Of a stretch of DNA of 64,000 nucleotides, positions 1 to 12,492 are shown piece by piece; the stretch's first letter is position 1; each line of letters begins with the position of its first letter. Source of the stretch: Rotaria sordida. Lineage: Eukaryota > Rotifera > Eurotatoria > Philodinida > Philodinidae. The notes under the pieces were generated by a model. The model was given only the letters and a program-made list of their open reading frames with translations. It did no database searches and was not told the DNA's origin. The position numbers and the translations under genes are program-made. Location of the stretch: NCBI GenBank assembly GCA_905250125.1, contig CAJNOL010000021.1, positions 1-64,000 of the forward strand, given 5' to 3'.

Positions 1-752
1 TGGATGCTCTCTAAAAAACTTATAATGCTTCAAAATCTGTAATAAATCGTCTTGCACTGACTTATCAATCAACTGGATTTTTACTGCTAGACATTTTCTA
101 TCTCTTGTACCTCACACAACAAATAGAAAAACTCTTCAAAATATTTGTGTTGTACATGCATACACTAGTCGACGAAAGAGAACTGATCGACGCTCTGTAA
201 TTATGTAAAGATTGTAATCTAGGTTTTTATGTTGTTAGTTGTTTCAAGGAATATCATACTTTATTATATTTTTAACTTTTTTTTTATATTAACTTTCCTT
301 CTCAAAATGTCATTGAATTGTTGTTTGCTATACTTCTTGGATGTGTATTTTGTTTCTGTTGTTTCAAAATAAACATCGTATATCTTTAGCATTAAGTCTA
401 GATGAAAAAATTGTGAAAGACACTTTTCAATTATAATTGATTTTGTAAACGACAATCAAACTTTTTGCTGTAATAACAAAAAAAAAGGTCGATCTTCAAA
501 GGATTAAAAAGAAACAAAAAAACTCTAAACAACAATGAAGAATTTCTAGCATTAAGTTCTAGTATATTTTTTCTTTTATTTAGTTAATGTTTCTAAAGAA
601 AAGAACAGAACGAAAGACATATACACTGCATAAGGAACAATAATACATCATCAAAAAAAAAATGAATGATGCAATAATAATAGTTAAAAGAAATCATATT
701 TTTTGCTTTGTTCAATATGCGATAAAAAATAATCGACAAACAATTGATAATA
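1..752. other. gene-poor stretch 3' of CK2 beta
   Basis: AT-rich sequence with poly-A/T runs. Short open frames here have no recognisable composition or motif. The part next to 752 is presumably the 3' untranslated region of the minus-strand CK2 beta gene. Nothing else seen. Confidence 0.5.
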
Positions 753-1731
753 TCAATCTTTAATAAGTGGACGAGTTGCTGTAGTTGTTGTTGTTGTGGT
801 CGTAGCATTACCACCACCACCACCAGTCGCAGTATTTGAAACAACCGAAGTTGGATTCGGTTGTTTAAAATTAGCTGCTGCTTGATATTGCAATTGATAT
901 GCCATTGAATGAATTTTAAAACCATAAAGTCGAGCAACAAATTGATTTGTTGGTCGTTTTGGTCGATATTCTGGATGAACCATGAAGAGCATATGAGGAA
1001 AACCTGTACTAAAATATGCTCCATCAGTATGATGATGTCGGGAACTTTTTGGTGTATAAACATCCATACATTTTGGACAATAAAGTTTAACCATAGCTTC
1101 ACCTGGAACTTCAGATAAGCCAATCTATTGTGTAATCAAAGATTTATTACAGAAAAAAAAAAAAAAATCTTTCGTACTGGTAACATTGGTTGATTGTCAC
1201 AATATATACGAGGACATAGACCGAAATCTCCATTTTGGAATTTCTCAAGCATTTGTGCTATGCCATTATTTGTAAGAATGTAACGTGCATGTATCAGACC
1301 TGTTACAAAAATATGATTCGATTTATTTTTCTAAAATTAAAAATAAATTACCATAAAGCATTTCAGCAGCTTGTTCAATTAAATCTGATTGATTTGGATT
1401 TTCTTGATTATCAAGTTCATCATCAGGCTCAAGATCAAGAATCATATCAAGTGCTTGTCTATAATGTGGTACTTGTTCATTAAGACCCGTCTATGAGAAA
1501 CAATAATTTTAAATAAATAGATAAAAAAACAAATTAAATTCGAGATTACAAATAACATACTAAATTAAATTTATCCTGTATATAATCTTCATCAACTTCA
1601 CAAAAAAATTCATTACCACGAAGACCACAGAACCATGAAATCCATGAAACTGATATGAAAAAATATACTGAGACTTAGATGAGTTGACAAAAAAAAAAAT
1701 AATTTTATATACCTTCTTCGGACGAACTCAT
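753..1731 (-). CDS. CSNK2B: casein kinase II regulatory subunit beta
   Basis: Regulatory beta subunit of protein kinase CK2; the dimer holds two catalytic alpha subunits and tunes substrate choice. Five minus-strand exons: 1713-1731, 1561-1649, 1352-1490, 1178-1299 and 753-1124, giving 246 aa (animal orthologues are about 215). The product starts MSSSEE, the usual N-terminal autophosphorylation site, followed by [15 protein letters not shown], an acidic loop, and the zinc-binding dimerisation domain with CPR..C and later CPKC. The core is nearly identical to what I recall of vertebrate CK2 beta. The extra length is a C-terminal tail with a Gly run and a Thr-rich tract (last about 25 residues), which is lineage-specific. 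The frame stays open upstream of the chosen Met through a Ser/Ala-rich stretch to about 1843, where an acceptor-like CAG lies, so a 5' untranslated exon or an N-terminal extension is possible. Identification is very secure; the exact start is less so. Confidence 0.96.
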
Positions 1732-2337
1732 CGAGCTTGATTTTGATTTAGCACCTCCGGCAGCAGCTGAAGACGACGAGTGATCGTCTTTTACAGTAGA
1801 ATTAGCTCCAGTCGAGGCCAGAACAACAATGCAAATAGAAATACCTGAAGGAAAATTTATTTTTCTTGCCTAATATAATTATCAACTTATGAAATTAAAA
1901 AAACAATATGCTTTTTTTATTATACAATATATAAACACGCGACTTTAAAAAGAAACAAAATAGAATTTCATATTTTCATATTAACAATTGATAAAAATTT
2001 TCTTTCCATCGTTTTGCTCAAAAATAAACATGATTTAAATATACATTTGAAGGTTAGTAGGTGAGCAAATCTAGAAATCAAATATACCATAAATTTTAAA
2101 AAGAAGCATCTTACATAAATAAGATAGAAATATCATTGTTTTCTTTACATATATATATAATTCTATTAAATAAAGTCATACAACAATGTATCATCTGACA
2201 AATACAAAAGGCAAAGGTTTAAAAAGCATGGGCAATACAACAAACACAAAATGATTGTAAAAAAAAGTGCATTGATTATCTTTTAAGAAGAGACAAGAAA
2301 AAAAAAGCCGAGCCAAGAAAATACGTTCGATTATCAT
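1732..2337. other. intergenic, CK2 beta upstream region / egghead 3' side
   Basis: Holds the probable 5' leader of CK2 beta (about 1732-1850) and the 3' side of the next minus-strand gene. Contains a short AT microsatellite near 2150. No further gene seen. Confidence 0.4.
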
Positions 2338-3818
2338 TTAAATATTAACCGGTGGTTTTAATTGTTTATCCACAACATAAAATTTTCCTTTATCACTAAA
2401 AAGTCCCCATAAAACAGCAGTTATTTCGCATACAACAACAAATGGAATTGTTGCTAATGTAGCAACTATTCGTAATATAAATTGTGCATAACCTAAACGT
2501 ACTAATGAAAATGATCGAACGGCACCAATTATATATAAATAAATATTAACAGCACCAACATAATTTATAAGAAAATTTAATGTCCAATGTAATGGTATAG
2601 GACATAATGGTGCAAGTATAACATTTAATGATGTTATTGGTAATGTAACCCATGAATAAAGTGCAATACCTAAACCAAGTCGAACACGAAGTGGTAATCG
2701 TATATCATGAACAACAAGTAAAATTCCTTGTAACCATCGTTTACGTTGTTTAACAAAGTCTGCTAATGTAAATGGACTTTTTTCCCACATTTCACCTATA
2801 TGAAAAACAAAAAAGAAATGTTATGTTTGTTTTTACTTTATCGTCTATTATAAATTTAATACTAACCTTCAATCCATCCAAATTTTTTATTTTTTGACAT
2901 AGCTAACATAGCAAAATATGTATCTTCAGCTATTGAACCAGCACGTCCATTATCAAATGCAACATCAAATTCACAACCAGCACGACATACAACAAATGAA
3001 CCTTTAAATAAAAATGGTGGTCGATGAAATTTTTTTAAACAAAATCTTAAACATCCTAAATCAACACCAACACGCATACTATCAGCTAATGTTGTTATAT
3101 GATTAACAATTGTTTCATTAGCATATGTTATAAGACCTTGTCCAATATCATATTCATTTGAATTAACAAAATTTAATATACCACGTATACAATTTTCTGT
3201 TAATAATGTTTCTTCATCTAAATGTACAATAAAATCATCTGATGATAATTGATTAACATCAGGTTCTAATGCATATTGTAATGCACGTGATTTATATAAA
3301 GCACCTGATTTTGTTCGATATGTATCTGGTACAACAACTTGACGTACCATATTAATTGGTAAATTATGTAGATTTATATATTTATCAGTTACAATTTCAA
3401 TTTGAAAATTATCTAAACCAACTTTTGCACATGTTTCTAGATTTCTTTTAACATTTGTATTAACTAAATCTGGATAATCACCACGTGTTACAACACGTAT
3501 ACGAATTTTTGGACCTAATAATGGTGAATTTAATAATTCAGGACGATCAGGAAATATATTATATAAAATTAAACCACATGTATGACATATAACTAATGGT
3601 AATGGTAATAAAGATAATAGACGTATAAAATAAATAATTATTGTTAATAATAAACCATAATATTCAATTGGATTTGATATTAATACAATTAAATTTGATG
3701 ATATTTTATTTAATGGAAATATATTTATACCACCGGCTATGATTTCGAATACGAAAATAAACATAATAAAACAACAAACATGAATTATATGACGACGATT
3801 TGATGACGAAAATATCAT
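2338..3818 (-). CDS. egh: egghead-type beta-1,4-mannosyltransferase (GT2 family)
   Basis: Membrane glycosyltransferase of the egghead/BRE-3 family, which adds mannose to glucosylceramide to make the core of protostome 'arthro-series' glycosphingolipids. Two minus-strand exons, 2867-3818 and 2338-2795, joined through a Gly codon (469 aa). Visible: hydrophobic segments at about 11-30 and 55-90; acidic metal-site motif DEET at 201-204; a downstream EDTYFAM segment; the processive-GT2 signature QRKRW at 334-338; then several C-terminal membrane segments. The C-terminal half follows the Drosophila egghead pattern closely as I remember it (EKSPFTL, QRKRWLQGILLVVH, YSWVTLP, WGL....KFYVV). Vertebrates lack this enzyme, so it supports a protostome host. 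Start chosen at the first Met of the open frame, just before the first membrane segment. Confidence 0.93.
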
Positions 3819-3883
3819 TATTAATTTATTCAGTAGAAATCACACTGAACAATATTATTTCTTTCTAATAGGAAAAGAAACAA

Positions 3884-3916
<33 letters not shown>

Positions 3917-5209
3917 CGATGAAATTTGCGTGTGTAGAATCTTAATGTAACCAAAACAACATACTAATAAATCACGAACGCAAAAGAACGGTGAAAAAAT
4001 GAAGACAGAATTCTTTTACACGACATTATTGAGACAAGTCTCGCCTGACGACCCTTTACTACGTAAACAACTTTGCACACATGCCCGTACCTGTTGTTAT
4101 GTGCACGGTTGCTAGCAAGAAATGTGTCGTGTTTTCTTTTATGGTATGTTCGAAATAAAACTACCTAGCATATTTATACAATATATATCTATGTTTGCTT
4201 TAGTACACATATCAAAAACTTTGATATTTCATTGAATAAATTGTAAAAAGTATTAAAAAAAAACATTTTTTATATAATAGACTGCGCCCCTGTAGAGATA
4301 CTGATACTCACTTTCAACAATTAATCAATATTTGTCATCTATTGCTTTTTATACCCAAGGTTTATTTTGCGATGCAATATATTTAAATACGCCCTCTCTA
4401 TTAAATTTCAGTGACGTAAAAAGACCAATCTATTTGTAATATTGACATTGATGATATTTTCTTTTTTGAAAGAGAAAAAAAAGAAGAGGAAGATTCAAAT
4501 GAGAAAAATATGCTAAAATCAGTATTTTATTTGACCTTAGAAAGAAAAAGCAGTATGCGAATAGAACAAAACGTGTTTTTTTTATCTAATAGGGAATACT
4601 AATAAAAATGAACAAGATCGCGAGTATTAAATAAAAGAAAAAAAAACAAATTCAATTTGTTATTCTGACCAACAAAATCAGTTAAAAAAAAAGAATAAAA
4701 TGTAAAAGCCATAAGCATATAGTTTTTGTCAGTCGGATAGGATGTAGATAAATGATAAAGTATAAAACAAAATGGACTACATACACGAAACAGTATCAAT
4801 GCATAAATTGTGTCAAAATAAAAAAAAAAAATCTTTATTTGTTCTTTATTCTCTATCACATTACAACCAGTGCAAATGATTGTTTTAAGATTTATGACGA
4901 TAAATACATATAAAAATCGATTCACTTACCATATCTGATTTATATTTCTATGTATAGATAATTCATATTCTGACTTGAGGCACCGGACTAGATTTATATC
5001 TGAAAAAGAAAAACACTATAATATGCGTAAGTAATCACCTCTTTATATGCATTAAAACTATAGTTTTCGAATAAATTCAAAAGATAATACGAACTCATTC
5101 TTTCATTGTTTAATCATATAGAACAAAAAAAAAACAAGACAGAGCATAAACAAACATTGTTTTCTCAATGAATAGATATATTTACAAACATGTCAATACG
5201 AATGTTCTA
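3819..5209. other. intergenic, egghead upstream region
   Basis: About 1.4 kb between two minus-strand genes. A homopolymer/dinucleotide tract (A-run then AT repeats, 3884-3917) sits close to the egghead start. A short hydrophobic open frame at 4599-4925 (-) shows no motif or splice context and is probably chance. No element boundaries recognised. Confidence 0.4.
3884..3917. repeat. A-run plus AT microsatellite
   Basis: A homopolymeric A run of about 19 nt passes into a TA dinucleotide tract, 66 nt upstream of the egghead start codon. Confidence 0.9.
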
Positions 5210-8200
5210 TTAACGAGCTTCTGGTTTATATTTTGGTGGTTTAAATAACATTGGTGCTTTGCCTTTCACCGTATCTTTTGCTTTGGCAACTGTTTGAAAT
5301 GATTTCCAACTATTAACACGTGTTTCACGACTTTCCTGAAAGATAAAACAAATATATGTTTTCTTGTAATTACACTAACGAGAGTAGTCTTCCAACGGAT
5401 TAATTGCTGTTGAGTCGAGACTATGTGTTCCATGTAGATCCTAATGAGCTACAGTGAGGGCCGAAAAAAGCCTGGACTTTTTTATTTTTACACATAAACG
5501 AATAGCAAGGATATTCTAAAAATTTTCTCTTATATCTATTTCTGTAGAGCTTTTTACGCTGATCATTTTGATAAAAAAACTTTTTGATTTGCATTGAGTA
5601 ATGACAATGTTATAGTCAAAATACTAAACACTAGTAAATTGCAGGCGAAAAGTAGAGCACATTTTTAGTGTTTGGCTAATTTTTACGTTATTTTACAACA
5701 TCTGAAAGTTGTTCTATATACCATTCGATGCAGAATTTAACGGGCTACATTCTGGTAAAAAGTAATTATAATTATATTGTGGTTAATTAATTAATTAGTA
5801 GTTAATAATAATTAGCAATTACTTAATAAAATTTTAACTTTTTTTAAAATTCTAACTCTGCCATTCAAAAGAGCGTAAAAAACTGAACAAAGCTCTATTA
5901 TTATCATTTGGAAAGCAACAAATTTGGTGAGGTTTTAGGGTGATTTTCAGAGTATGCTCACTTGTAATTAGATATAGTATTCATTATTTTAATAAATTCA
6001 ATTATGAAATGACACATGAAATACGCGAAAACGGGCGCATTTTAAAGAGCATCATTTACTCTTTCAAATGACATGTCGCTGCTTTCTGCGCAATATTCTA
6101 TACAAATGTTGCAACGTCTTTCGAAATATACAATGTAAAATAACAGAAATATGGCTGGAAAGTATGGCTTAAATTAGTTTTTTTACAACTAAAGACGTTG
6201 TAGCATTTGTATAGAATATTGCACAGAAAGCAGCAACATGTCATTTGAAAGAGCAAATGATGCTCTTTAAAATGCGCCCATTTTCGCGTATTTCATGTGT
6301 CGTTTCATGATTGAATTTATTAAAATAATGAATACTATATCTAATTACAAGTGAGCATACTCTGAAAATCACCCTAAAACCTCACCAAATTTGTTGCTTT
6401 CCAAATGATAATAATAGAGCTTTGTTCAGTTTTTTACGCTCTTTTGAATGGCAGAGTTAGAATTTTAAAAAAAGTTAAAATTTTATTAAGTAATTGCTAA
6501 TTATTATTAACTACTAATTAATTAATTAACCACAATATAATTATAATTACTTTTTACCAGAATGTAGCCCGTTAAATTCTGCATCGAATGGTATATAGAA
6601 CAACTTTCAGATGTTGTAAAATAACGTAAAAATTAGCCAAACACTAAAAATGTGCTCTACTTTTCGCCTGCAATTTACTAGTGTTTAGTATTTTGACTAT
6701 AACATTGTCATTACTCAATGCAAATCAAAAAGTTTTTTTATCAAAATGATCAGCGTAAAAAGCTCTACAGAAATAGATATAAGAGAAAATTTTTAGAATA
6801 TCCTTGCTATTCGTTTATGTGTAAAAATAAAAAAGTCCAGGCTTTTTTCGGCCCTCACTGTATGAATACATTGGAAAGAGTTTGGAGCCTTAGTTTATTG
6901 TTACTGAGATACTACATTTGTACGATACTTTTTAAAGTTAATACCGTGATCCACTCAGAAACACAAGGAAAACTCATTTTCGAATTTCGACTTGAAATTT
7001 TCCATGGAGACTTAGCTCATCGAAAATAGTTTATTTGTAAAAGTTTCAGTTCATGTTGTAGTTTCTATTCTAAGATACAACTATGATAAAAGCTTTGTCT
7101 TTTACACTGTTCATATACAGCGATAGATTTTATGTTTTTATTGTAGGAAAGAAGTAAATCAAAAGACCAGAAACTTTTACAATAAACTATTCTGGTTAAG
7201 ACTTGTCTCTAAGTAAAATTTCAAGTTGAAAACGAATTTTTCTAGTATTTCTGAGAGGAACTAAAATATTGATTTTAAAAAAATTCGTAAAAACGCATCA
7301 TCTCAGCAGTAATAAAGCTAAGAGTCCAAACCATTTTCAGAGTATTCATAGCTCATTAGGACCTACATGTTGCACATAAGTCGAACTCAAATACGATTAA
7401 TTAGTTGGAAGACTTTTTTTGTAAGATCTTGCTTTAATTTTTTCTTTTAACTTACTTCATAATTTTTATCCCATTCTTTTCGTAATTTAGTTCTTTCTTC
7501 ACGGTCGGTTGTTTCTTCTGCTTTTCGTTTTCGCTCTTCGGCTTTGTTTGATTCTTCTCGAACACGTAATCGTTCAATATCAGCAAATAATTTACATGTG
7601 ACTGACCAAAGAGATTTTTTATACTAAAATATATTTTAATAGAAATATAAAAATAAAAAAAAACGAGAAAATTATAATCAAGAAAAACATTTACTCCTTC
7701 AGTAGTATCTTCTTCAATTGGTTGATTTTTATATTTGAGTCGTTTTTCTTGAATCTAAATATATATATATATTGAGAAAAATTCAAATTGAACAAAGTAT
7801 CATGTATATAAATATATATATAAATAGAACAAAAAAGAAATGTTTAACTCACCAAATTGTCTGAATGATTGAACGAAACAATTCGTCGTACAATGCACAC
7901 TAGAAGGAGGGTAAAAAAGGACCTATCGCTCGAGCGATCTCAATTCTTAGTCTTCCCAATTTTATGAAAGAGAATTATTTCTTTTCTTTTTCTTTTAAAA
8001 TAATTAATAAAATACCAGAGAAAATAAGGGAAACGAAAAGATTGCAAAATATAGTCAAAGCAAAACTTACCATTTTGTCCACACGTTCTCGAGCTTCTTC
8101 AACAACTTCAATACATTTTTTACGTTCTTTTTCATCTTCAAGCATTTTATATGCTTTATTAATTGCTAAAGAAAAAAATTAATAAAGATAGATTACTTGA

Positions 8201-10114
8201 ATTAAATTAAAAAAAAAATACTTTTTTTTTTCCTCATGAATGATTAAATGAAAATTTATTATTTTAAATTAATTCATCAATATCCGCAGTTATAAAATTT
8301 ACTGTATGACGCATTGTTTTTCTAGTTATGTATCAGCTTAATATAATTCTCTTGTTTATAGGACAAAATGAAAAATATATGGAAGTTTTATTTGGAAATA
8401 CAAAACATCAGACTTTAGTTATCATGTCAAATGACATTTCCAATATCTTGACGTGATAAGAAACAAATAAAAACTGAGACTGATATTAAATTACAGTCGA
8501 CATTGTTAGATGTTTCTTCTATGAAGAAAATAATGAGAGGGCGATAATAAATTGAACTATATTTAACTGCAAGTTTTCAATTATTTACTATTCATATAGA
8601 ATATTCATTTATATATACAAAGATGAAGAATTTTAAACTCTACAAAACGGTATACTTCATTATTATAAAGAACCTTTTTTTTTTATTTCGATGCTATGAA
8701 GACACTCTGACGTACACAGTATATCTCTACTACAGAAATAACAACAAAGGAAAATATTCTCGATGAAATCATCTATCTTTCAAAGTTTTAAACGATACTG
8801 TCATTTCAAAGTTCCAGATACAAGAAATGAGAAAAACAAACTAACGTAGTCTGATATAGAACGAAATTCTGCATTTTTTTAGTGCGCAAATAAGGACTTT
8901 TGCAATTGAACTTTAATTTGAAAAAAAAATTCATTGTGTAAAAATCATCATGAAGAATATTTTCAATTGCTTAGAAAAGCTTGCATATTCAAACGTAGAT
9001 CAATCAAATAGAGTACCAAATTCTCTATCTTTTAATATAAAAAATTCTTTGCTTTTGAGATCTATCTCCATGCTTTTGCAAGATACAAATAACGATGCCT
9101 CGCAATTGAAATTCACAGTTTCGTAAAGCTTTATCTTTTGGCATATGAACGAATATTTTGTATAATTTTCAATGAGAGGAAAATTGCATTTACATATAGT
9201 CCGATTCATTATGGCGTACCTATTGTACTATGTCAGAAATTTAAATAAGCGTACTATTGATTCAGTATGATTAAAAAAAACCATGAATGACATCAATAAT
9301 TAAAATTTTGAAAGATCAATGCAGTTTACAAAAAAACTTTGTATAAAGTTCTTGACAAGCCTCAAAATTTCGTAAAATGACATATAAAAGCTGAAAGAAA
9401 CAAGAAATTTCGAAATGTCTGTCTGCATTCTAAATTTCAATAGATCTGTAGTCATTAACAACAAAATGCAAAAAACTCAAATGACATTTAAAATGTCTCT
9501 GTACAAAAAAAAAGAATGATAAATCATTTTTATCTTATTTAAAGGAAACATTTTAAATAATACATATATACCTTCAAAAGCAAGTGAAGCTCGATCAGTC
9601 ATCGTAGGATTTTTATCCGGATGAACAAGCATTGATAACTAGAAAATAATTATTCAGATTTAATACGAAATATTAAAGATATTCTATATTTACACGTCGA
9701 TATTGTTTCGCAATATCTTCAAACGATGTTGATGGATCAATTTGAAGTACCTAATAAGAAAATAATTCTAATATAGAAAAACAAAAATAAATAAAACATT
9801 AATTTTATACCTCATATGGATTGAGATTAAAATATGTAGCACCGGGACGAAGAAGTCGATTAATTTGTTGTTCAGGTGTTAAGACAGAGTCACGTTTTTC
9901 AATTGCTTTAACCTATATAAATACAAGAGATTTAATTAATTAATAATAATTCAAATTACAAATTTATTACTTCCGAATAAAATTGTTCATATGTTTCATC
10001 TTCTTGTTTTTTTGTAACACTATATTCTTGGTTTATTGTTGTAGACTGTTCAGAACCTGATGAATTGAATAATAATGGCTCTTCTTTGATGGTTTGCTCA
10101 GTAGGCGAAGCCAT
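5210..10114 (-). CDS. DNAJC8: DnaJ homologue subfamily C member 8 (splicing-associated J protein)
   Basis: J-domain co-chaperone (SPF31), found with spliceosomes in animals. Eight minus-strand exons: 9971-10114, 9811-9912, 9694-9750, 9572-9638, 8071-8165, 7695-7754, 7456-7623 and 5210-5335; phases agree and total 272 aa (human is 253). The J domain spans exons 2-5: YFNLNPYEVLQIDP, then the HPD motif in LVHPDKNP, then INKAYKMLED. A Lys/Glu/Arg-rich coiled region follows, and the C-terminal end reads SRETRVNSWKSFQ...FKPPKYK, matching the family's C-terminal box. Start taken at MASPTEQ because it gives a length like the family; an in-frame Met lies 17 codons upstream (10165). Two introns are long: intron 4 (8166-9571), in which I see nothing, and intron 7 (5336-7455), filled with foldback transposons listed separately. 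Confidence 0.95.
5386..7414. repeat. old divergent foldback element, interrupted by a younger insertion
   Basis: Sequence 5386-5450 plus 6863-about 7030 is, in reverse complement, clearly similar to about 7172-7414. Matching landmarks are the ends (agtcttccaac / gttggaagact), 'tagctcattagga.ctacatg', and 'aatagttta.ttgtaaaagtttc' near the centre. The arms differ at many positions, so the element is much older than the palindrome inside its left arm. Removing 5452-6861 restores an imperfect hairpin of roughly 0.6 kb. No coding sequence. Target duplications cannot be recognised. Confidence 0.82.
5452..6860. mobile_element. near-perfect 1.4 kb palindromic transposon, Tc1/mariner-like ends, TA flanks
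   Basis: A palindrome with arms 5452-6121 and 6191-6860 (670 bp each, no indels seen) and a 69-nt loop. The ends read CAGTGAGGGCCGAAAAAAG and its complement, each flanked by TA (5450-5451 and 6861-6862), as in Tc1/mariner target duplications. I compared the arms by eye: the outer 551 bp match completely, and eight differences lie between 6003 and 6111. There is no transposase frame, so it is non-autonomous. It sits inside intron 7 of DNAJC8 and inside an older foldback. The superfamily call rests on ends and TA target only. Confidence 0.85.
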
Positions 10115-11589
10115 CAATAATGTCTTATTCTCTAGAACAAAACTTCTAAAACGAAAATACCACAATATAAATAGTAATGATGCATGAAATTGAAATAAGT
10201 AATAGTGAATGTGAAATACACAGTTGAACTAAGAAAAGAAAAAACAACATTCGTTTATTATGGTGAACAAAAACCAATGATTATAATTTGACTACAACTA
10301 GTGTCATCTACTTACTCTCAGAAAAAAAACAATCGATAGTGGAAAATAATAAAGAAATTACTAGAATTTTTCTTGATAATAAAAAAGATTTTATATTGTT
10401 CAAAAAGAATTAGAATAAAAGACATGTAAAGAAGAGGACACCACATGTCAAAACATGTCAAAATTATCAGCGACCAAAATAAATTTCTTTGCAAACAAAC
10501 TTTTTATCTTTTGCATTACGAACGAAACAGAGATTCTCTGTTCATGTGTATCTTTTATAAGTATGATGTTTGTTCTGAAGTTAATAAAAATTATATAAAA
10601 ATATTTTTTTTTACAAACTTAATAGTCTCTCGTAAATGTCGAAGATTAGGATGATTAAGATTATTAATCCTTCATTATTGTTTTGCGATCGAAGTAGATC
10701 GACTTGACAGTTTTTCATGTTGTACTACAACAATATTTGGTGTTTTGAATCATTGTTCTTTTCTAATCTATAGCCTTTTGTTGATGTATGATATCTTTAT
10801 CATAATTCATAAATAGATCTACGAGGAAGGAAAATGTAACTATGAATTCACATAAGCTCCACAACAGCTACGAACTTACTGGCATAATTTTTCATTATGT
10901 TAAAGCTACTCTCGATTGTCTTCTGAATGTTTGTTCAAATCGATTCGTTTGATTTGTTTGTATATCTATCGTTACTAGTAATGATTCACATTTTTCTTTC
11001 TACAGCCTGAAATTTGTAATTCTATTTTGATGAAAATCATATATTCATCGTATTTGTCGATTATAAATATAAGTTGTTTGCATTTTTTTCGTTTATATTT
11101 ACTAACTAAACATACAGAAGTTGAAAATGATAGCAACTTCATTATTGTAATAGAGAAGCCATATTTTTATAGTTTTTAATCATGAAAAAAACGATACAGA
11201 CAAAAATAACGATAAATGAAGAGAGAAATTGTCATTATTTTATCCACAAAATGATTATATATGTCAACATACAAGCGTATCTGTACCATTCTAGACTAAA
11301 GTAACTGAATCTATGATTTTTGTTTGTTGTATTTCAATGCTACTCTGAACATCGATTCAGACGATCTTTGCTCGATATTGTATACTTTCATGTTGTCGTT
11401 ATGGTATATCATATGTTAATTATTATGAAACGAATACCTAGATGTTTATAGCATACGAATGAATAACTTGAATGGAGGATAAACATCGATTGTTTTTATA
11501 ATTTTCTATAGATGTCTTCGGGTGGACTCTAGAACAGTCACGAAGTTCTAAAATGAGAATAGTATCGAAAGATTAATCATTGTAAAACC
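10115..11589. other. intergenic, upstream of DNAJC8
   Basis: About 1.5 kb of AT-rich sequence. A 69-codon open frame at 10445-10654 (+) has no motif and is disregarded. No repeats or RNA genes recognised. Confidence 0.4.
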
Positions 11590-12063
11590 TCAATACCATG
11601 TTGATAAAACAAAACTATTTTCAAGTAATTGCCCATATCGTCATTTAACCCAATCAAACAATATTATTCTTTAATTGGGTTCAATCAACACGATTTGAAG
11701 GAAGAATTTTTGAACATATTTGAACTGTTTTAAAAAAATTTTTCTTGAAACTGTCTTTTCATATATGTATTCGATCAAAATATGAACTTGTGAATCATTA
11801 TGACAAGTCGGTGTTACTTCCATTTGCCATAGACGATCATTCTTGTAATCAATTCGTTTGATTTTACTGATACGAAACATGGAATAGATCGTGAAAGCTA
11901 GCTCTTCGTCTGTTTGGCAATAATAAATATGGCGAATATTGACTAAAGATATCGATGACATTGAGGAATCAATGGCATTTACTAATAGATTATTGATTAA
12001 GACGAGGTTTGTTAGAATTCGACGAGCGAAACTGAGACAATTGTGATGATTTTTACTGGTTTA
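11590..12063 (-). pseudogene. remnant of an ADP-ribosyltransferase (ART) plus TPR protein
   Basis: On the minus strand an open stretch from about 12063 to 11671 reads as the C-terminal part of an NAD:arginine ADP-ribosyltransferase fold: SFARR, then IDSSMSSISLVNIRH, then DEELAFTIYSMFRI (the position of the ExE strand, first Glu replaced by Asp), then RLWQMEVT. After a stop at 11671 and a frame change, 11590-11655 reads GLNDDMGNYLKIVLFYQHG, a TPR helix pair. ART followed by TPRs is an arrangement I associate with large bdelloid rotifer families. The N-terminal ART half and later TPRs are not recognisable, and there is no start codon context, so it is a decayed fragment. Family call is from remembered consensus, not a search. 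Confidence 0.68.
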
Positions 12064-12492
12064 TAAAAAGAATATTAAAGAGCAATAGACCATAATTTGC
12101 TTTCATCATATAATTAAAATTTATTGAAAGAAAGTACAGATATGTATACCACCAAAAATTGATACCTATTTTTGGTATTCATGCGTCAGTTGATCGAGGC
12201 TTTGTAGTCAGACGACACTGTCGACAAATTATTCACAATAGTTCTTTTAAAACTTGAGTACATACGAACGATTGATCTCTTAAGTTTAGGTTTTGATTTT
12301 GATGATTCACTAGTCGTCAAAATCAAGTTCATTGATATGGAATTTAGATCATATTCTAATTAATACAATAGTTTGATCAAATTCTCCAGAAAAAAAAAAT
12401 TAAAATTATTTTTATTCGTTTATGTCAATGGTACAATTAATATGTTGATGTTTATTGATGAATATATCAATAGTATTAACCACGACACGCAT

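Noticed and set aside
593-1123. Minus-strand 176-codon frame overlapping CK2 beta
   Set aside because: It is a shadow in another frame of the CK2 beta last exon; the CK2 beta frame matches a known protein.
6718-7029. 103-codon plus-strand frame
   Set aside because: It spans the palindrome's right arm and the older foldback; composition is noncoding and its left part is the arm's mirror sequence.
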